Source: Betaproteobacteria bacterium
GTDB lineage: Bacteria > Pseudomonadota > Gammaproteobacteria > Burkholderiales > Thiobacteraceae
DNA: 64,000 nucleotides
Direction: 5' to 3'
NCBI GenBank assembly: GCA_024641855.1
Contig: JAHECG010000003.1
Span: 18,516 to 82,515, forward strand
Below are positions 63,601 to 64,000 of the stretch, one piece after another (within the stretch, counting starts at the first letter, position 1; every line of letters begins with the position of its first letter). The position numbers were made by a program, and so were the translations under genes. Under the pieces are notes generated by a model. The model was not told where the DNA came from, did not search any database, and saw nothing but the letters and a program-made list of their open reading frames with translations.

Positions 63601-64000
63601 TGGTCGGCATCAGCACGAGGTCGATTAATGCGAGCTATGCGACCGGAACCGTGGACAGTGGGATGGATACCAACAGTATTGGCGGTCTGGTCGGTTACTT
63701 GTCCGGTACGGTCACTGACAGCTTCGCTACGGGCACGGTACGCGCCGGAAGTGCATATAACGTTGGCGGCTTGGTGGGCGTCTTTTTTGGCGGCACGATC
63801 AGCAACAGCTACGCTACGGGCGCAGTCAGTGCGGGGGACGGCGCAAGCAGGATCGGCGGCTTGGTCGGATACAACGGCGCTACGATTAATGGCAGTTACG
63901 CAACAGGTGCGGTCAGCGGCGGAGCAGGCGCAATAAATCTTGGCGGTTTGGTGGGCGAAAATCCGGGCTCGATTAACGACAGCTTTGCCACGGGTAGCGT
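60603..64000 (+). CDS. TpsA filamentous-haemagglutinin-type adhesin with GLUG repeats (3' truncated by window; absent from ORF track because no stop)
   Basis: ESPR-like extended signal MNQGLFKLIFNRCTGMLTPTWE, TPS domain with NPNGIVFGKGSVVDVAGLVAST, tandem GGLVG(Y/E)N repeats; open frame to 64000. Confidence 0.94.
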   Translation, partial: MNQGLFKLIFNRCTGMLTPTWEGASAQGKQSSTAGACALTLALLFFAHPVLANPTGGSVTNGSASFATSGNTLTITNSPNAIINWQGFSINKDEITRFIQQNGASAVLNRVTGQDPSQILGTLQSNGRVFIINPNGIVFGKGSVVDVAGLVASTLKMSDADFLSGKYKFGDGTVTGAIKNEGTINSAVGGQVYLIAPDIENNGIITSPKGEIVLAAGHSVSLVDPKNPEIVVSLTAPATKAVNVGQLISEGGSVGIYAGLIQQSGMVSANSASVDESGRVYLKGTQSVKLAANSVTSATNSAGKGGTVVVTAPEVKVETNASVDSSGQTGGGTVLIGGDAHGANPEIGNALNTTVAAGAILKADAIGNGNGGKVVVWADKSTHFVGHASARGGEQGGNGGFVEVSGKGYLDFKGTVDTRAPFGKRGTLLLDPLNITIGATADINGDATTGDDISAATDLDATTKFPGADSFITASAVNALLGTTDVALAASNDINVNSGLSWSANELSLSAGRDININAVLTASGTASLTMDAGSVVFGGAVHVGLNSDGSFKGRVDFSSTGPLTINGSEYVVLNTLDEVQAINSNLTNFYALGSSIDASGKDFTPIGSDVARFSGTFDGLGHTISNLSINDPMRTRDVGLFGYIDGGGESIPGYVQNIGLLNARIAGSYNLGVLAGQNYGFISNSFATGTVTVMTDPLGGFMGTAGGLVGYNAGQVNNSYANVAVTGVAYSQNLGGLIGENSGTISNSHAAGLVSGGDSAHEIGGLVGYNAGTVSFSNASGAVKSGNCTDVESCYTRNAFGNFVGRVGGLVGLNDGSIDQSSATGKVTAGSMVAGVGGLVGENQFGSISNSSATGNVVSDVGSSFVGGLVGFNSGDISNSHYTTGAVTVKSSADFSSYSISALVGGNDYGGAISDSYTTGTVTVDGTDAYAVGGLVGYNNATISTTPGTGNTYATGAVNGGANAVAVGGLVGDNSGTIDESYATGAVSAGIGSQWMGGLVGISTRSINASYATGTVDSGMDTNSIGGLVGYLSGTVTDSFATGTVRAGSAYNVGGLVGVFFGGTISNSYATGAVSAGDGASRIGGLVGYNGATINGSYATGAVSGGAGAINLGGLVGENPGSINDSFATGS
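62690..64000 (+). repeat. Tandem GLUG-type repeat array inside tpsA
   Basis: About 13 occurrences of GGLVG/GGLIG spaced ~80-130 nt with intervening (I/T)S/N-(N/D)SYATGxV. Confidence 0.9.

Overview
The window is one contiguous bacterial segment, most likely betaproteobacterial judging by gene content (inference only). It is densely coding. I saw no rRNA, tRNA, CRISPR array or transposase. About 1-47 kb is mainly housekeeping: polA 3' end, dusB-fis-purH-purD-purE, tsaC, hemF, a CDP-alcohol phosphatidyltransferase, hemB, engB, cytochrome c4, hemL-thiE-thiD, rubredoxin, pilGHIJ-chpA, uppP, hemXY, and cutA-dsbD-tlpA. Accessory loci in this part are a PEP-CTERM protein with a FAD oxidase and a FeeM-type acyltransferase, and a divergent ABC/LolA-like/DUF1302 export locus. 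About 47-64 kb is rich in second-messenger genes: an NTT-like transporter with HEAT repeats plus a cNMP-binding protein, LapG/LapD, a CHASE2 cyclase paired with a class-II-type cAMP phosphodiesterase, a TpsB porin, a Crp-family regulator, a cNMP-binding/rhodanese fusion, and a GLUG-repeat TpsA adhesin that runs off the right edge. The main discovery candidate is a 17-bp motif, TGTCRGWAWWTTTTACA. It occurs four times by eye, always in the same orientation relative to a GG-N10-GC sigma-54-like promoter, upstream of the PEP-CTERM gene (two copies), tpsB and tpsA. A perfect CRP-type palindrome (CTGTGAACTAGTTCACAG) lies next to the Crp gene. Together these suggest a cAMP and c-di-GMP controlled two-partner adhesin locus that shares a regulon with PEP-CTERM surface proteins. 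All family assignments are from reading the translations; no database search was run.
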